The notes under the pieces: generated by a model
What the model was told of the DNA's origin: nothing
What the model saw: only the letters and a program-made list of their open reading frames with translations
Database searches by the model: none
Source of the DNA: Polytrichum commune
Taxonomy: Eukaryota; Streptophyta; Polytrichopsida; Polytrichales; Polytrichaceae
Direction: 5' to 3'
Length of the DNA: 64,000 nucleotides
NCBI GenBank assembly: GCA_950295325.1
Contig: OX485806.1
Location: forward strand, 22,506,001 to 22,570,000
Shown: positions 22,470 to 35,500 of the stretch, piece after piece
Layout: the number at the start of each line of letters is the position of its first letter
Position numbering within the stretch: the first letter of the stretch is position 1
Translations under genes and position numbers: made by a program

Positions 22470-24265
22470 CACCCTAACCTTGATAATGTCACACCCTCCG
22501 TTTCACCAAAAAGTGTGATATAAACAAGGTGTGACATACTTGATAATGTCACATTTTGTGCATAATGTGATATTATCAAAATATATGTAGAAAATCAAAA
22601 TATAATTACAATTTTAAAAAAATAACAAATACGAGACTTCAATGTTTTTGAATGTAAAATCTAATTCAAAATTGTGAATAACAACAAAAGCACATCATAA
22701 TGTGTCATTGAGATCAGGTAAAGACCTCTCACTAGAGACAAAGAAGCTTCTAATGTCACATTGTTTTGTTGATGTTAAATGTGCAACACCAATTCTAATG
22801 AGTTTGTCATGGATTTTTTCCATTTCTAACAACTCATGAGTGCTAAAAATCTGAGAACCTTGGCTAGCCATAAAATTCAAAACATCTTTAGCATATTTTT
22901 GTGCATCGCTTAGCTTCACTACTTTAGACTCATCATCACTGCTATCAACAATCAATGGGTCCACTTCCATGGAATCAAGAACCTGTTTGCCATCTTGCAC
23001 TAATTGCACAAGCTCCTCAATAGAAAATTCCACCTCAAAATCATCTTCACCTTCCATGTTTATGTACTCCAAAGGACAAAGCTTTTCTACAGGCTTGCCT
23101 TCAACATCCAAACCCAAATTTAATGCGGCGATGAGTCTACCCAATTCCAAAGTTGCTTCCTTCATTTTGGACTTCATACGTTCATCAAGATTGTTTATAT
23201 CTGCATTCCACTCTGCAGGCAATATGGCGGACTTTCTCCAACAATTTCTAATGGTTTGATCATCTAATTCATGCCATGCCGCCACACACCATAGCATAGC
23301 TTGAAATACATCAACATTCAATTTCCCCAAATCTTCATTTGAGTTGTTACCAATTTGTTGCAAAGTCCAGGCAACAAGCTTGCGCTTATAACACATCTTG
23401 AATGTTGCAATCACTCCTTGATCCAAAGGCTGAACAACTGAAGTCACATTTGGTGGAAGGAACAAGATAGTGATATGGGAGAGTACAAAAGCATTAAACC
23501 CATCTATAACTTTCTTGACCTCACCATGAATATCATGGCGCCCTGCATTATCCATAATAATGCAAATCTTTCTGTCTTTCAATGCCATTCGTCGGTTCTC
23601 ACTCTTCACCCAATGTGTAAAAACATCACCATTCATCCAGGCTGAATTGTTAGAATAATAGTGTACTGTCCTATTTGGATCAAAATTCCGAGGAAAGCAT
23701 CTGGGACACGCTGCTTTGTGAATGAAAACAAGCTTCAATCGCTCCTTCCCTGAGATATTAGTGCAAAGCCCCAATGTCACACGGTCCTTCTTTTTCTTAT
23801 TTCCTTTCGCCTTCCCAATATTCAAAGTCTTATAAGGAGAGGCTCTATAATACAAACCTGTCTCATCAAAATTGAAGATGTCTTGTGGATCATATTTCTT
23901 CAATATGAATGGGATCTTTGCCATGGCCAATGCAACTCCAACTCCAACTCCATCTGCATCTCCACTTTCTCCATGCAGATAATTGAAATTACACAAGGCA
24001 TCCCACTATGCCGAAAGCAGTGAATAAGAGCTCATTCAATGACCCCCAATATGCTTTGCTTTAGCCCATGCTCACCCATGAACAATAATATCGACCCCAT
24101 GCCCACCCATACAATCCATCCATACTTGATATTATCACATTTACACTACGGATTTTGAAAAAAAATAGTGACATTATCAAGGGTGATAGGGATAATAACG
24201 AGGGAGTTTTACACTATGAAAATCGGTTTCAAACTTTTAGGTGACAATATCAAGGTTAGACTGTG
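22470..24265 (-). mobile_element. Tigger/pogo-type DNA transposon, internally truncated
   Basis: The left end CACCCTAACCTTGATAATGT and the inverted right end (CACAGTCTAACCTTGATATT in reverse) form imperfect terminal repeats. The motif CTTGATAATGTCAC recurs subterminally at 22,539 and, inverted, at 24,168 and 24,241, as expected of transposase-binding sites. The element carries one DDE ORF. At about 1.8 kb it has no room for the DNA-binding domain, so it is probably non-autonomous. The exact ends and the TA duplication are uncertain. Confidence 0.7.
22695..23996 (-). pseudogene. Tigger/pogo DDE-superfamily transposase, N-terminally truncated
   Basis: The open frame covers 433 codons and ends at a stop at 22,695. 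It begins at TTG just after an in-frame TAG; the first in-frame ATG is about 25 codons in. A DDE_1 domain is clear: FNFDETGLYYR (first Asp about residue 44), KKKDRVTLGLCTNISGKERL, IIMDNAGRH (second Asp about 149), TILFLPPNVTSVVQPLDQGV (third Asp about 192), then FKMCYKRKL. The three Asp fit the DDD triad of pogo-like enzymes. The N-terminal CENP-B/HTH DNA-binding domains of intact members are missing. The C-terminal tail is acidic and of unknown role. The catalytic core has no frameshift, so decay is recent or the fragment is retained. Confidence 0.85.
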
Positions 24266-25524
24266 CACTAAAACATCCGAATGACACTAATTGTCTTGTT
24301 GGTGACAACTAAAGAGGGTGTCAAACGACACCCGATGTTACATGATAAGTCATGAAGCTCATTCTAACTATCATGGCACACCAGTTTTAATGTCACATCA
24401 TATTGTAGCTCTCTAGCAGCTTGAGCACCTTTCTGCCTCGAGTTCTGCCTACTAATTAATTAAGTTAGTGCGAAAGTAAGTTAGGCAAACCAAAAAACAA
24501 TATTTTAAAAGTGGGCAAATTAAAATAGTAATTTAAGATAAGTTAGACATTCATCCAAGTCATTCCTATAATTCATGGATGTTTTTCCTAATATCATCTA
24601 TGGTAGCTATGATTAACCTAAACACTTCCCGAAAACCAACTTTTATTACCTTGAAGTTTGTCTTTTACTTGTATGTCAGGGTTTTGCTTTGTGTGAGAGT
24701 TATAAGGAGTGGTCTTTGTGAGAGACTAAGTCACTTGCATTAGTGTGATTTAGGCACTCTTTGAATGTTATTTCTTTCTTTTTTTTGAACAATCAACGAA
24801 ATTAACTTCCCATAAATTTAGACACCTCCAAAATTAATTATGTTATGCCCAAGCTGCTAGAAAGCTACAGTATGTTTTCAAATAATTTTAACTAAATCAA
24901 ATGTTTATTGTTGTTCGTATGTGATAAACTAACCCGATTGTTGATAAATTAGTAAAGAGTGCATCACCAACGTTTCATTGAAAGTCTACATGTTCATTAG
25001 TAGACCATGAGATGGCTTCTTTATATATATATAGAAGAAGAAGAACTCCGGTTCATGTAGAGACTCCGGCTTCTTTATATATATATATATATAGACATCA
25101 ATTGGAAGCCACTTGAATAAGTCTCATACGAAACAATGGACATGGTGGTAATTTAGAGGGTTGATTCCGTTGCAATCAATGGAATAAATTTAGTACCCTA
25201 AACGTCTATTTTAGTGTGGCCCACACTACCAATTCATTGTTGGCTCACGCTAAATTATCATGCAATCACTTGGTGGCAACTAGAGAGGGTGTTATACGAC
25301 ACTTGATGCCATATGACAAGTCATGAAGACCCCTTTTCAACTAACTTGGCACATCAATTTTAACGTCACATTAAATTAGATGTTAACTGTGTGTTTTAAG
25401 TGTGATAAACTAACCCAAATCATTGATTATTCAGTAAACAAATGCATCAACATCCTTTCATTGAAAATTTACATATTCATCAGTAGACCATGAGATGGCT
25501 AATTGACCCTTCTGAGGAGAAGAA
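24266..25524. repeat. locally duplicated segment flanking the Tigger element
   Basis: The sequence either side of the Tigger element (about 22,390-22,469 and 24,266-25,020) reappears at about 25,100-25,505. Examples are AAACAATGAAAATGGTGGTA versus AAACAATGGACATGGTGGTA, and AGTAGACCATGAGATGGCT in both. TA microsatellites lie at 25,022 and 25,076. No gene is recognised. Confidence 0.7.
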
Positions 25525-25999
25525 GGGCCACCTCACACATGAGCCAAGAGTCATGACCATGGAAAGTGTCCAAAGGCCGTCCCAAGACACCTCCGCAATC
25601 GTGTAGTGTGGTCATGGATCCTCAAGTGTAGTATGAAGCCATATGTGACCGGGACCTCAATCAAATGTTATTTCAATGAATTTCTATTCATGCGGGTCCC
25701 CACAAATGATAAAATAGAATAAATCAACGGTTGTGAGTGTTCGGTTTCCCATTTTTGTGTTAGGCCTACCTCAAAGAGGTGGTTTTTCATAATAGTCCAA
25801 GTGACCATGAAACATGATCCATTTGATACCATGCAGGAATCCACGTAGCCTTTACATCCATCTTGCATTCACATACTCCATTGGTCCCTCAAGCGTAGTG
25901 TGAAGCTTGAACTTGGACCAGATCCCGCCTTTTCCACCAATGAGAGGTATTTGAAGTGTAATGGTCACGGGCTCTCAGTCTCGTGTGTGAAGTGACCCT
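25525..25999. mobile_element. unclassified TIR element (GGGCCAC family)
   Basis: It begins GGGCCACCTCACACATGAGC and ends CTCGTGTGTGAAGTGACC. The body (ATGAAACATGATCCATTTGA, TCCTCAAGTGTAGTATGAAG) is the reverse complement of the 51,950-52,453 copy over nearly its full length. Confidence 0.78.
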
Positions 26000-28017
26000 G
26001 CACATACATACATAACTTGGTACCGATTTTCATCCTATATCGAGGTAGGGTATAGAAATTAGGATGGAAATAAATCAAGAAGTCCAAAAAAAAAAAAAAA
26101 CAATTCTTAAATCTGAAATGGATATGCCATAACATTATTTAGGTCATTAGGTTCGTTCGTGGGCCCATGAATGTATGTGGGATTATCAAAGGATCACGCA
26201 GAATATGTTGGGAGAACGAGTCAATGCAACGTTGAATATGTATGTGGAATATGAGTTTCTTCACTTAAACAAAATTCCCGAAAGATCTTCTACTAACTCC
26301 CAAAAACCCTAACCCCCCCAAACCCTAAACCCCAAACCCCAACTCCCCTTTTCGGAATGAGGAGGACAAGCCCAAGAGATTGTGTAATGGTATGACCACA
26401 ACTTCCTCCAAAATACTTAGTCTTTTTTCTATTATTTGTAAGGTAGAAATATGGAAAATGGTGAAAACAAGCTGATTCGGCCACAAGTTGTGGCTTGAAA
26501 TGTATGCAGTATATATACATAGAGTTTGAATAGAGGAAATGATGAGTAATGCAAGTTGTTTTATACTTTTATTCCTTGTTAATACATAGTTATATTTTTT
26601 CAAAGAGATAAGTAAATCAAGCCCCGGGCTAAATCACATTTGTGTTCGGCTAGGCCCCGCCCCTCTCATGCCTCCTTCACTGCTTGGTATTCTTGCCCGC
26701 ACCTGCGTGGGAACTCTTCCCTGTTGGGAACCAATGTGACAATGAAGGTATGATGTTGGTAGAAATTGTGTTTCTTGGAAACTCTATGTGAGCCCAATTC
26801 CTTGTAGAAACTGAGGTAGAAGTTGCACCCAAGTTTTTTAGAAATAAAGCATGCGTGATATTTAGCAAAAAACTCCCAAACAAATGACTATATGGCCGTA
26901 CCTAGAAAAATGGACTCTTCCAAGGATTTTGTCTATGAAAAGTAGTTTATGTATAGCTAAGAATGTCAAGGGTGACTCCATAGAAAAATGAATCATTTGT
27001 CAATGTCATTCTTCAAAGCATACATATATTTGACGGGAAATGATAAGAGATTTGTGCATATGTGATTGACTTAAGTTCGATACCATTTGTTGTGGCATAT
27101 GATTGTATGTTGGTTCCTCTTTTGGGGTAGGATTGGGTTAGAGTAATTTTAATCTCATAGACCAAGTAAATTTTGATACTATGTTTGTTTGATACAATCG
27201 CGTAGAGCATAGAAGTGTTTTGGTGGTTTTAAGGGTTAATTTCTAAAATTTCACTGCCCTTTGGATGGGAGAGGAAGGCCATTTGTAAATCATAAATACC
27301 TAAGGAAGGTGGACATCAATTGAAACATGACATTGAGAATGTGGGGGGTTGGGCATAGGGCAAGGTATTAAACAACCACTTTGCATTGATTACTCTTTCA
27401 AGTAGATGAATTTGGGTCTCGGGTTTTGCCTAATGGAACATAACATATATCAATCCTCATGGAGCATATTGTGGGCCCTCGCATCTTTAGAAAATTATTC
27501 CCATTGAATCCACTTGCCAATTGAATTCAACATGAATATAGGTTGAGGCATGAGGGCCCCGGGGGGGGGGGGGTATATGATAAATTTGTGGATATTTTTA
27601 CTTGTTGATTGGCTTGCATTGATCATGAATCATTCTTGACCTTGGAGGGGAAGTTGACATATTGTGCTACATGTTATTGCTTGGTACCCGAGACCCACCA
27701 TACCTTTCTTCCCCCAAGTCAAAACCATAAATAACCACATGTTGCTTATTAATGATACGAATTATTCTAAGACATGATTTAAAAAGGAAAGCATGTGTAT
27801 GAAGTTTGAACTCAATTTTCCGGAGGTGTCCATAGACAACAATGATGAGATTCCCAACATCCAATTAATCTTCAAAATTTGTATTGAGTTCCTAAAACAT
27901 CATTATTGGTCATGAGGTGTATGAAAACACCACAAGTGATAAGCAAGTTCGACACTTTGGTGCCAAATTGCAATTTGTTTGAGGTGACACATGGGTTTTT
28001 TGTGAAGATTTAACTAC
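26000..28017. other. non-coding interval
   Basis: No gene or structured element is recognised. It holds an A-run near 26,086, short AACCCTAA-like strings near 26,300 and a G13 run at 27,561-27,573. Frames are short and have no family signature. Confidence 0.55.
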
Positions 28018-28222
28018 TCATCCCATTAAGTATGTTTTACTGTTGGGAGTTATGCAACTCTACAACTAAGTAATGAGTGTAAAATTTTACCAAGAAAAAT
28101 CACTTATGTTCTATAATGTCCGAACAACCTATCAAACTTTTGTTAGTAATAAAATGAAACTCGTGAGTAAGATGTTCTTGCATTGCGTGATTACAAATAG
28201 TAACACACACTAAGTGGGATAA
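28018..28222. mobile_element. MITE (ATTAGTGTG family)
   Basis: Left CATCCCATTAAGTATGTTTT and right CACACACTAAGTGGGATAA are imperfect inverted repeats. The body contains AACCTATCAAACTTTTGTTA, shared with the 12.9- and 16.2-kb copies. Confidence 0.78.
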
Positions 28223-28874
28223 TCAGGGCCAATTTACACTATGGACCATGAAGCTGGACCAGGGCTCTGCAAGGTAGTTGATTGGCTATTGAAGTTTTCC
28301 CGGGACACCTTCGGTTTACACTAAGGAAAAAATAGCAAAGGGACTACGGAGGTCGAGGTCCCCAAAACATGAGTTTTAAGGCCTAATAAAAGCATTGACA
28401 TGGCCCAACAGGTTTTGCGGTGAGAGAGGCACAAGAGGTGGTTTGGTAGGAAAAGGCAAGGGCCCATGTCAAAGAAATGCCATTTTAATAAAACATTAAT
28501 GTATCTACCCTCTCTATGCCTTAATTATATCATAGCCCATGAGACACACCATTACTACCTTGCCCTACCCCTTAAACCGGCTCCCACGTGTTTCACCAAA
28601 CAACGTGGGATATCTAGAACTCAAGAATTCAAGTGCAGCTTTGTTTTTATAGTTTACCAACTGCAAAGTTTGGAATTTGGGGGCTTGTAATATACTGTTG
28701 GAAAGGTCTTGCAAATACCTTTCCAACGGTATATTACATACCCTGAAAAGTTAAAAAATTACAGCTGCAAAACAAAAAACAAAAATCTGTAGTTCTTTAG
28801 TGACTGTAGATCAGGGTGGTCAAAAGAATTGCAATGGGAAAACGATTGCGGTTCTTTTTTCGCATAGTTTTTTA

Positions 28875-29196
28875 CTACATTAAATAGGATATTTAGTGTT
28901 TGATACACTAAATATGAATGCATACACTAAATATTAACAACCCTATGAAAGTAAGTAGCATTAAATGTAAAATCGAACACTAAATATCAACTATAGTAAT
29001 ATGTGGAAGTTACATGCTTGAATTTAGTGTTAGTAAGGATATAAAAATAAATATAGATGATAAAAAGAGAATTCCAACATATCTTCTAGAAAATCTTCTA
29101 ACACTAATTATCAAATAATTGATAATTAGTGTTGAGCAAGGTAGGGTGGTAACAACATTAAATATAATCAAACACTTAATATCGTATTTAGTGTAG
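28875..29196. mobile_element. MITE-like element related to 15,108-15,434
   Basis: The ends CTACATTAAATAGGATATTT and AATATCGTATTTAGTGTAG are imperfect inverted repeats. Internal inverted ACACTAAATAT motifs and a palindromic CAAATAATTGATAATTAGTG region are present. There is no ORF. Confidence 0.75.
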
Positions 29197-31024
29197 TGAC
29201 AACACAAGGTACATGTCACATGTACAAATTAAATCGCTCGTTTTTTTCTGTAAAAATTGTTGTGAGAAGATTCGCAAGCCACATCTTTGACATATTTAAC
29301 AAGAAGGGAAGACAAGTGAAGCCCAAGAGAAGACAAGAGAATGGTCAAACTTGAATTTTTTTCAAAACTGCCCTTTTTGGGCATGTATTAAAAAAAATCA
29401 GCACCTTAACTTTTTGGTGCATGGTCATTCTTCTTGGTCCACATTCGGTTTACACCTAGAGAGGGGCCCAAGGCTTTCAAAACTAATTTTTAAAAAAGTC
29501 GGACGATAAGAAGTTGGACCATGAACTCGGACCACTGACAAAGGCCATCTTCCATGGGCCGACTTCATGATCCATAGTGTAAACTGACCCTCAATGTAGT
29601 TAAAAAAAAACGACACGTGCCACTTGGCTTGAAAAAAATACCAAACATGCTTCGAACTACGGCACTTAGAAACTATGATGGATATTCTTAGGTACCACCA
29701 AATATTTTTCCTCCATTATTATTATTCGACTCATAATTTCTCAAAGTCACGGAGAGTGGGTGGTGGGTTGTTTGTTGACAAAGTTGGGAGGACGAAGGAA
29801 GGGCTAGTGGGTGTGTAAGTTGTGTACATAAACATGGCACTTATTACTTGTACATGTTTTGGGGGGGGGGGGGGGGGGGTCGTCGTAAGACCCGGTTGAA
29901 CTAGGAGGCCCCACCTTGGTTCCTCATATCAAGGATGGATGGATCCATAGATAGATAATTATTAAGGGCCATAGGCCTTACGAATAGAGGGGCGGTCGAG
30001 TAGACGGTACTCCATCACTTGCCTTCCCATACTCGTGGCTAGGCATACTACTTTCACGATTAGTATGCTAAGGTACATGGGTCTTAAACGGTTACTTTTT
30101 CCGACTAGCGCCGACTAGCCCACTTCGCCTACGTTATGAGACATGCGATTAGTACAAGATGGTTGCCAAGGTAGCCGCTTTCCTCGTGGTTTTTGAAGTT
30201 CATAAAAATATTTTTTTATTCATTATCAAAGTGAAGATTTTCGTGCTCATTAAATGGTCATGCAGATCTTCCACCAATGTTGATCGTTGAGCTTAGAATG
30301 GTTATCATGTTTTGAGCACGCAATTCGATTTGATGTTTCCTGGAAAAATTCTCTTTTTGGTATATGTTCTTGGAGTCGCACAAAACCACATACCATTCAA
30401 TATATGTGTATGATTACGAGAAGTAACCGAACTAGGTGCGTCTACCTTACATATGGGTGGATTTACACCGTGCTCTAAGACCAAAGAAACGACAAAATGG
30501 AGTGAATCTATTGGTCGAAGCAAAAACTTTGGACCCAAGGAGTTTACACCATGGTCCTAATTCCAAGTATTTAAAATGAAGTGTCACTAATGTGGCATCA
30601 CGTTCCCATCAAATATTAGCACTTCCCATCCAAGAAACTACTCCTCCTAGTTTGAGAAACCAAATCTCCAAGTTTGGATTCAGGCTTGAGTCTAGAAATA
30701 AAGTTCATTGTGTATGTGTGTATGTTGATCCCCCCCCCCCCCCCCCTCAAGAACACAAATCTAATTGAAGTTCATCATGAGGTGTTTCAAACCCACGTTT
30801 CTTGAACATGAACCCTAATGTAAATGCACTCCAAATAAGCAACATAAACTTCATGGCGTTTTAGATAAGCTCACCAGTTGGGAAGGTGAAAATGCATTCA
30901 TTGATTCTTTGGCTTAATATGTTTATTCATTAAATAAAAATTGGATAGTAAATACCTATACATCTGACAAACCTTGAACTAGTTTAGGTTAGATTGGAAT
31001 TTATTTGGAATGAATCAACACTCA

Positions 31025-31095
<71 letters not shown>

Positions 31096-32179
31096 TTTAT
31101 AGTAGAGGCCCAAATTCATCCACGATCGATGAGTTTACGTAGACACCATAGCCTTGAACGTAATGGTAACTTTTTGGCAGAGGAGGTTTCATAAGGGATT
31201 ATCCTAAATATTGTATTTAGTGTTCTACAGAAGTTCATGTCACTGCACTTACTTTTTTAATGACACTTCTTAGGAATAAAGTGACAAGTGTTGTCATGGA
31301 TGATTGAAATCTAGATGAATTCCATGGCAATTTATGAAACAAAGATTGGTATATTCTACATCCTAACAATTTTGTAATGAAATCTTGTGATGGATGGTTG
31401 AAATTTGGACGAAAAATCACTTAGTATGTGACCATAATTGCAACATCGTAAATCTACAATGCCCAAATTTTTACAAGGAATGACAAATAAGGTTAGGTTT
31501 ACATTTAGTATTGGTGACACTACACGGGCAATTTACAATTAGTATTGAGCAAGACAAATGGAATTGGTGACACTAAAGACAACATTTAGTGTAGTTCCTT
31601 CAATGTCAAACCTCATAAATTCCATTTCAAAGCATGCAAAACTTTAAACTATGAATGTAAAGTGCAATTGGAGTAGAATATAATACTTATACTACAAAGA
31701 TCTCATCGAGGAGGAGGCTTATAGTCTTGTCCAAAAATGTTGCCCTCTTAGGCGGCCACGTCACTCGTTAGGGTTAGGGTTTTTAACTATTCTTGGGTTG
31801 TTGGGAAAGTGGAAGAAAGAGAAAGAGAAATGACCATAGAAATTCTTTTGCCCACAACCAAAATAATGCACGTGCATAAAAAGGTGGTGGATTGATGTAT
31901 TGCCTACCTTTCGCTAGGTGGGCTGCATGAGGTAAAGATATTGAGTGAGGTGTGCAAGGTGTAGGGTGCATACAAAGGATTGTTTTTTTTTTCTATTTTC
32001 TATTTAAAGAACAAATTAATGTCAGTCCTAGGAATATTAAGGGTATCTAATTTTTTAAGGAAGGTTGTATGTAGTAAAAATTTGATGCCTACAATGAGGA
32101 CGATGAGCGGAGCAACCAACCATCTATGTTGTCGAGCATCAAAGGCATAGAGATGAGTGGATTGTATTCATCAAGGTTA
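29197..32179. other. non-coding interval with dispersed-repeat copy and simple repeats
   Basis: It contains a G19 run (29,861-29,879), a dispersed repeat at about 30,070-30,440, a C17 run (30,730-30,746), an AT-then-AG microsatellite (31,026-31,094) and TTTAGTGT motifs of the MITE family. No host gene is supported. Confidence 0.6.
30070..30440. repeat. dispersed repeat (partners at 44,150 and 58,640)
   Basis: GGTTACTTTTTCCGACTAGC, TTAGTACAAGATGGTT, AAAGTGAAGATT and a GTTATCATGTTTTGAGCA string occur in the same order at 44,150-44,430 and, more diverged, at 58,640-58,990 inside an intron of the AAE13-like gene. Confidence 0.75.
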
Positions 32180-32585
32180 TGTTGGGTTCCAAACTGTAAC
32201 ATGTGTATATTTATTAGTTACCTTTTGCTATCTCTGATTCCAACTAGACTCTATTATTTGTAAGACTAGAGGGCTCCACCTTGGGAGATCTAATAGTTCT
32301 GAAAGGCAAAGGGAAGTTACCCACTAGTTGGGACTATGGTGTTACATAATGTTCTTGCCTCGTAAGTAACGACCGTTATTTCAAAGCCCTTAACTCACTC
32401 CAAAAGCATAGAGGGAGAGCCTATATGCATGAGAACTAGTTGAGGGTTAACGATATGCTTGAGGACTAGTTGGCAAGAGGTTCAATTTTTAGTTCCTTCA
32501 AATATATAAGGCTCAAGGTTGGGTGGATCATGCCTCTTATTTTTCCTTTTTTTCTTGAGATACATTACATTGGTATTAGAGCTCC
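32180..32585 (+). mobile_element. degenerate Copia-like LTR with primer-binding site
   Basis: The segment begins TGTTGGGTTCCAAACTG and ends TTGAGATACATTACA. One base later TGGTATTAGAGCTCC resembles the initiator-Met tRNA primer-binding site used by plant Copia elements. A TATA-like ATATATAAGG lies near 32,502. No second LTR or polyprotein is recognised downstream, so this is a remnant. The left boundary is inferred from the TGTTGG start alone. Confidence 0.5.
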
Positions 32586-34839
32586 AAAGATCTTGTACCT
32601 TGGTGTTTTGGGTGTTATTACTTTTATGTTGAGTGACGTTTGTGTTTCTAGTTGGGGAGAGAATTGAAGTTATTTAGTGTCACTTACTATTGAATATGAT
32701 ATTTAGTGTCACAAACTATTTGGGTTGACATTCCAGCCACATTGTACAAACTATCCTGGGGGGTCACTCCCTTGTATTTAGTGGGAACACTTGAATTAGG
32801 CGCTTTTAAGAGGGTATTGTATTGGAGAAGGTAAAAATTGTGGACCCCATTATAATATAATTTTACAATTCAATATTTTTTAGGACCCTAGGGTAGGTTA
32901 ACTTGGTATTTGTTCTTCTTTTACATGGGCATATGGTAGTTATAGCTTGCAATTTTTGTTTATATCATGTAAAATCTAACACTTACACATACAATATCAT
33001 AATTCACGCATCAACACAACATGCACACAATTTAGCTTCCTAGATTCCATTCTATTCATTCAAAACAAACACACATGAAAATGGTGTTAAAATGCTTGTT
33101 TTTCAAAACACATGCAAATTGCTTCCAATTTTGTTTTTTTTTAAATAAAAAACAATTGCATGCATACATGTGGCATTAGAACACAACCATCCAACACCAA
33201 TCACAAAGTTTGTTTTAAGGTTTACACATTTAGATATTGTAAACTAAGCTTTAAGGCCATAGCCTAGCCGAAGAGGCCAAATTTTCAGTTTAATTGCTTT
33301 TCATTTAACAAATAGCAATTAAGATCTTATTCTCAATGAGATCGGAAGGTGATAACCACTTAGGACGGTTATTGCATGTAATCTCCTTCTCTTCCCTCTT
33401 GGTGGAATAAGGAGAAGGTTGGTTAGAAAAGAAGGGGGTATTTGCTAGTTGTAATATCCAACATAGTCTTGTAGAAGGCAATAGGCTTAGTATTGGCGAT
33501 ACTCAATGATTGAGATTGGCAAATAGATAGAGCCCGGGAAGGCAATAAATTTGAATAGTGTGGCTTAGATTCTTGAAACATGCTAATCATGTTCTGTGAG
33601 TAAGTTTTGTGGCTTATGATAAATATGATATTCATTATTAAAGTTTGTAATATAAAATCAATTAGTAGGTGAAACTGATGTGAGAGATGTCAATGAGCAA
33701 AGTGTGCATTCAAGCAAATAGTATGCTAACGTAAAACGAGCGAATTGGTTGAAAGAAGATCAAATTATGATGATAATGATTAAATAAATTATAGGAAATA
33801 GCCTTGTGAAAAGAGGATCGCTAAAGAAAAAGAAGGCAAGTTTGACAAGTTCATGACTGAGAGAAAGGTTAGGAAGATTATGGCTTCAGAACCATTAAAT
33901 TGTGAGTGATAGCGAGGAGAAAACTAAGAGCAAGTGGAAGAAAGATTGTGAGAATCGAACTTGAACTTGAAAGACAAGTCTTAGGCAATAAGCTCAAATA
34001 AGATAAAGTCACGATATGAAAGTAAGTGAGCCACTAGCGATAATCCAAAGAGGAGAGGAAGCTAAGTGAGAAACTCAAGCAATTGAGGCCAGTAGAGGTT
34101 GAGTGTTGAGTAATGTAGGAGTTAATGAAAAGATAGCAAGAGCAATAGTATCAGAGAAAGACGAATGTCAAGGCTCAAGAAGGAGCAATTGCAGGTTGAA
34201 AGTTGTAGTCATAATTGAATGTGCTAACTTTAGGTGATAGCCTTGAGCTATGAACCATGAGAGTGGAGATTAGGTTTAATAAAGAAGAAATGAAGGAGTA
34301 AAAAACCTAGATATTATCAGAATCTTTCAATTAATGTGACATTAATCCTTATAGACACTAGCTTAGTCTTCCTTGAGACTTAGATCCCCGCATTATTTTC
34401 TTGGGTTAGTTTGAAGCATAGTGGAAAACATTAACTACAAATATGAAGCAATATTTGCCATTGTTCTAGTTCAAGTGGTCAAAACCATGCAATACACAAC
34501 ATCTATCTTTCTATGCTAAAGACAAAAAGTTCAAACCCTAACTTTGACCCAACGCTCCAAACTATACAATTTGCCAGAAACATTACTACAATCTCTGCCT
34601 AAAATCTTACCCAAAACAATTAATGAGCAGTTGGAGGTTTGTACTTTTTCATTTCCTCAAACAAACCAATTTTGCACTTCCACATCACAGTATGAATCAC
34701 ATAGGGCATCTTGGAGAACTTTAAACTCAATGATACTCAATTGAGCTTTTGGCTTAGCTGACAAATGCAAATTTGAATCGCTTTGATAAGCAGTAGTTCT
34801 TCTTAAACCAACCCATATTTTGCACATATTGGTTGCTCA
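32586..34839. other. unclassified interval downstream of the LTR remnant
   Basis: It includes a MITE fragment (TTATTTAGTGTCACTTACTA near 32,671) and a purine-rich stretch at about 33,750-34,330 with no long frame. It may include decayed retrotransposon interior, but no gag or pol motif could be read. Confidence 0.4.
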
Positions 34840-35500
34840 CATATTCACTTGCTGACACCCACAATGCCCCTAAACTGTTTGTTAGATCCCCAACATGACA
34901 TGACTTCCTTCAATTTAGGATCTCCAACGAGAACAAATGGTTTTGTCTCATCGGCACTAGTTTCATTCACTGCACGTAGTATCTGAATTCCTTCAGCCAC
35001 TAGTGCTTGAGGGTTAGATCCGGTCAAGACAATAGACTTCCCTGTAAAGGCTTGTCATTGGGGATGGTCACTAAACTAGACTCCCTTTCTTTGGCACCAA
35101 TTTGTGAATTTTGTTCTTGGATTGATCTTGAGTGGTGGATCCAAAATATTTACGACACTCCACACAATTGACCTTTACTACACCCACAAAATTATGGTCC
35201 GAAGACCTCAAGTGCTATTGGTGATCCTCTAGGGTTATTAGTTTCAAATCTTGCATGAGTTTCTCTTTGGTCAGCAAGTATCTAATCATAACCTCAACAG
35301 TCGCCAATGTGGACTTTAGGTCAAATGCTACATGTGTCAATGCTCTCACCACTAACTCTAAAACCGACAGGTGGAGGCAATGGCTGGTCATAGTCATCAA
35401 GAGGGGTAAAATCTTGAATTCTAGTTCCGATTTTAGTCCTAAGTGTGGTCGTATTCTCTTGAGAACATGTAAATTGAGCTTATAAGTTTTTAGGAGCCAT
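34840..35500 (-). pseudogene. degenerate protein-like fragment, family not identified
   Basis: Two minus-strand frames look coding-like. Upstream is LTHVAFDLKSTLATVEVMIR, then a TAG, then VKVNCVECRKYFGSTTQDQS and KNKIHKL. Downstream, in another frame, is ILRAVNETSADETKPFVLVG, then DPKLKEVMSCWG and FRGIVGV. The CVEC pair and the KNKI-L pattern suggest a zinc-binding, transposon-associated protein, but I cannot name it. Stops and a frame change indicate decay. Confidence 0.35.
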
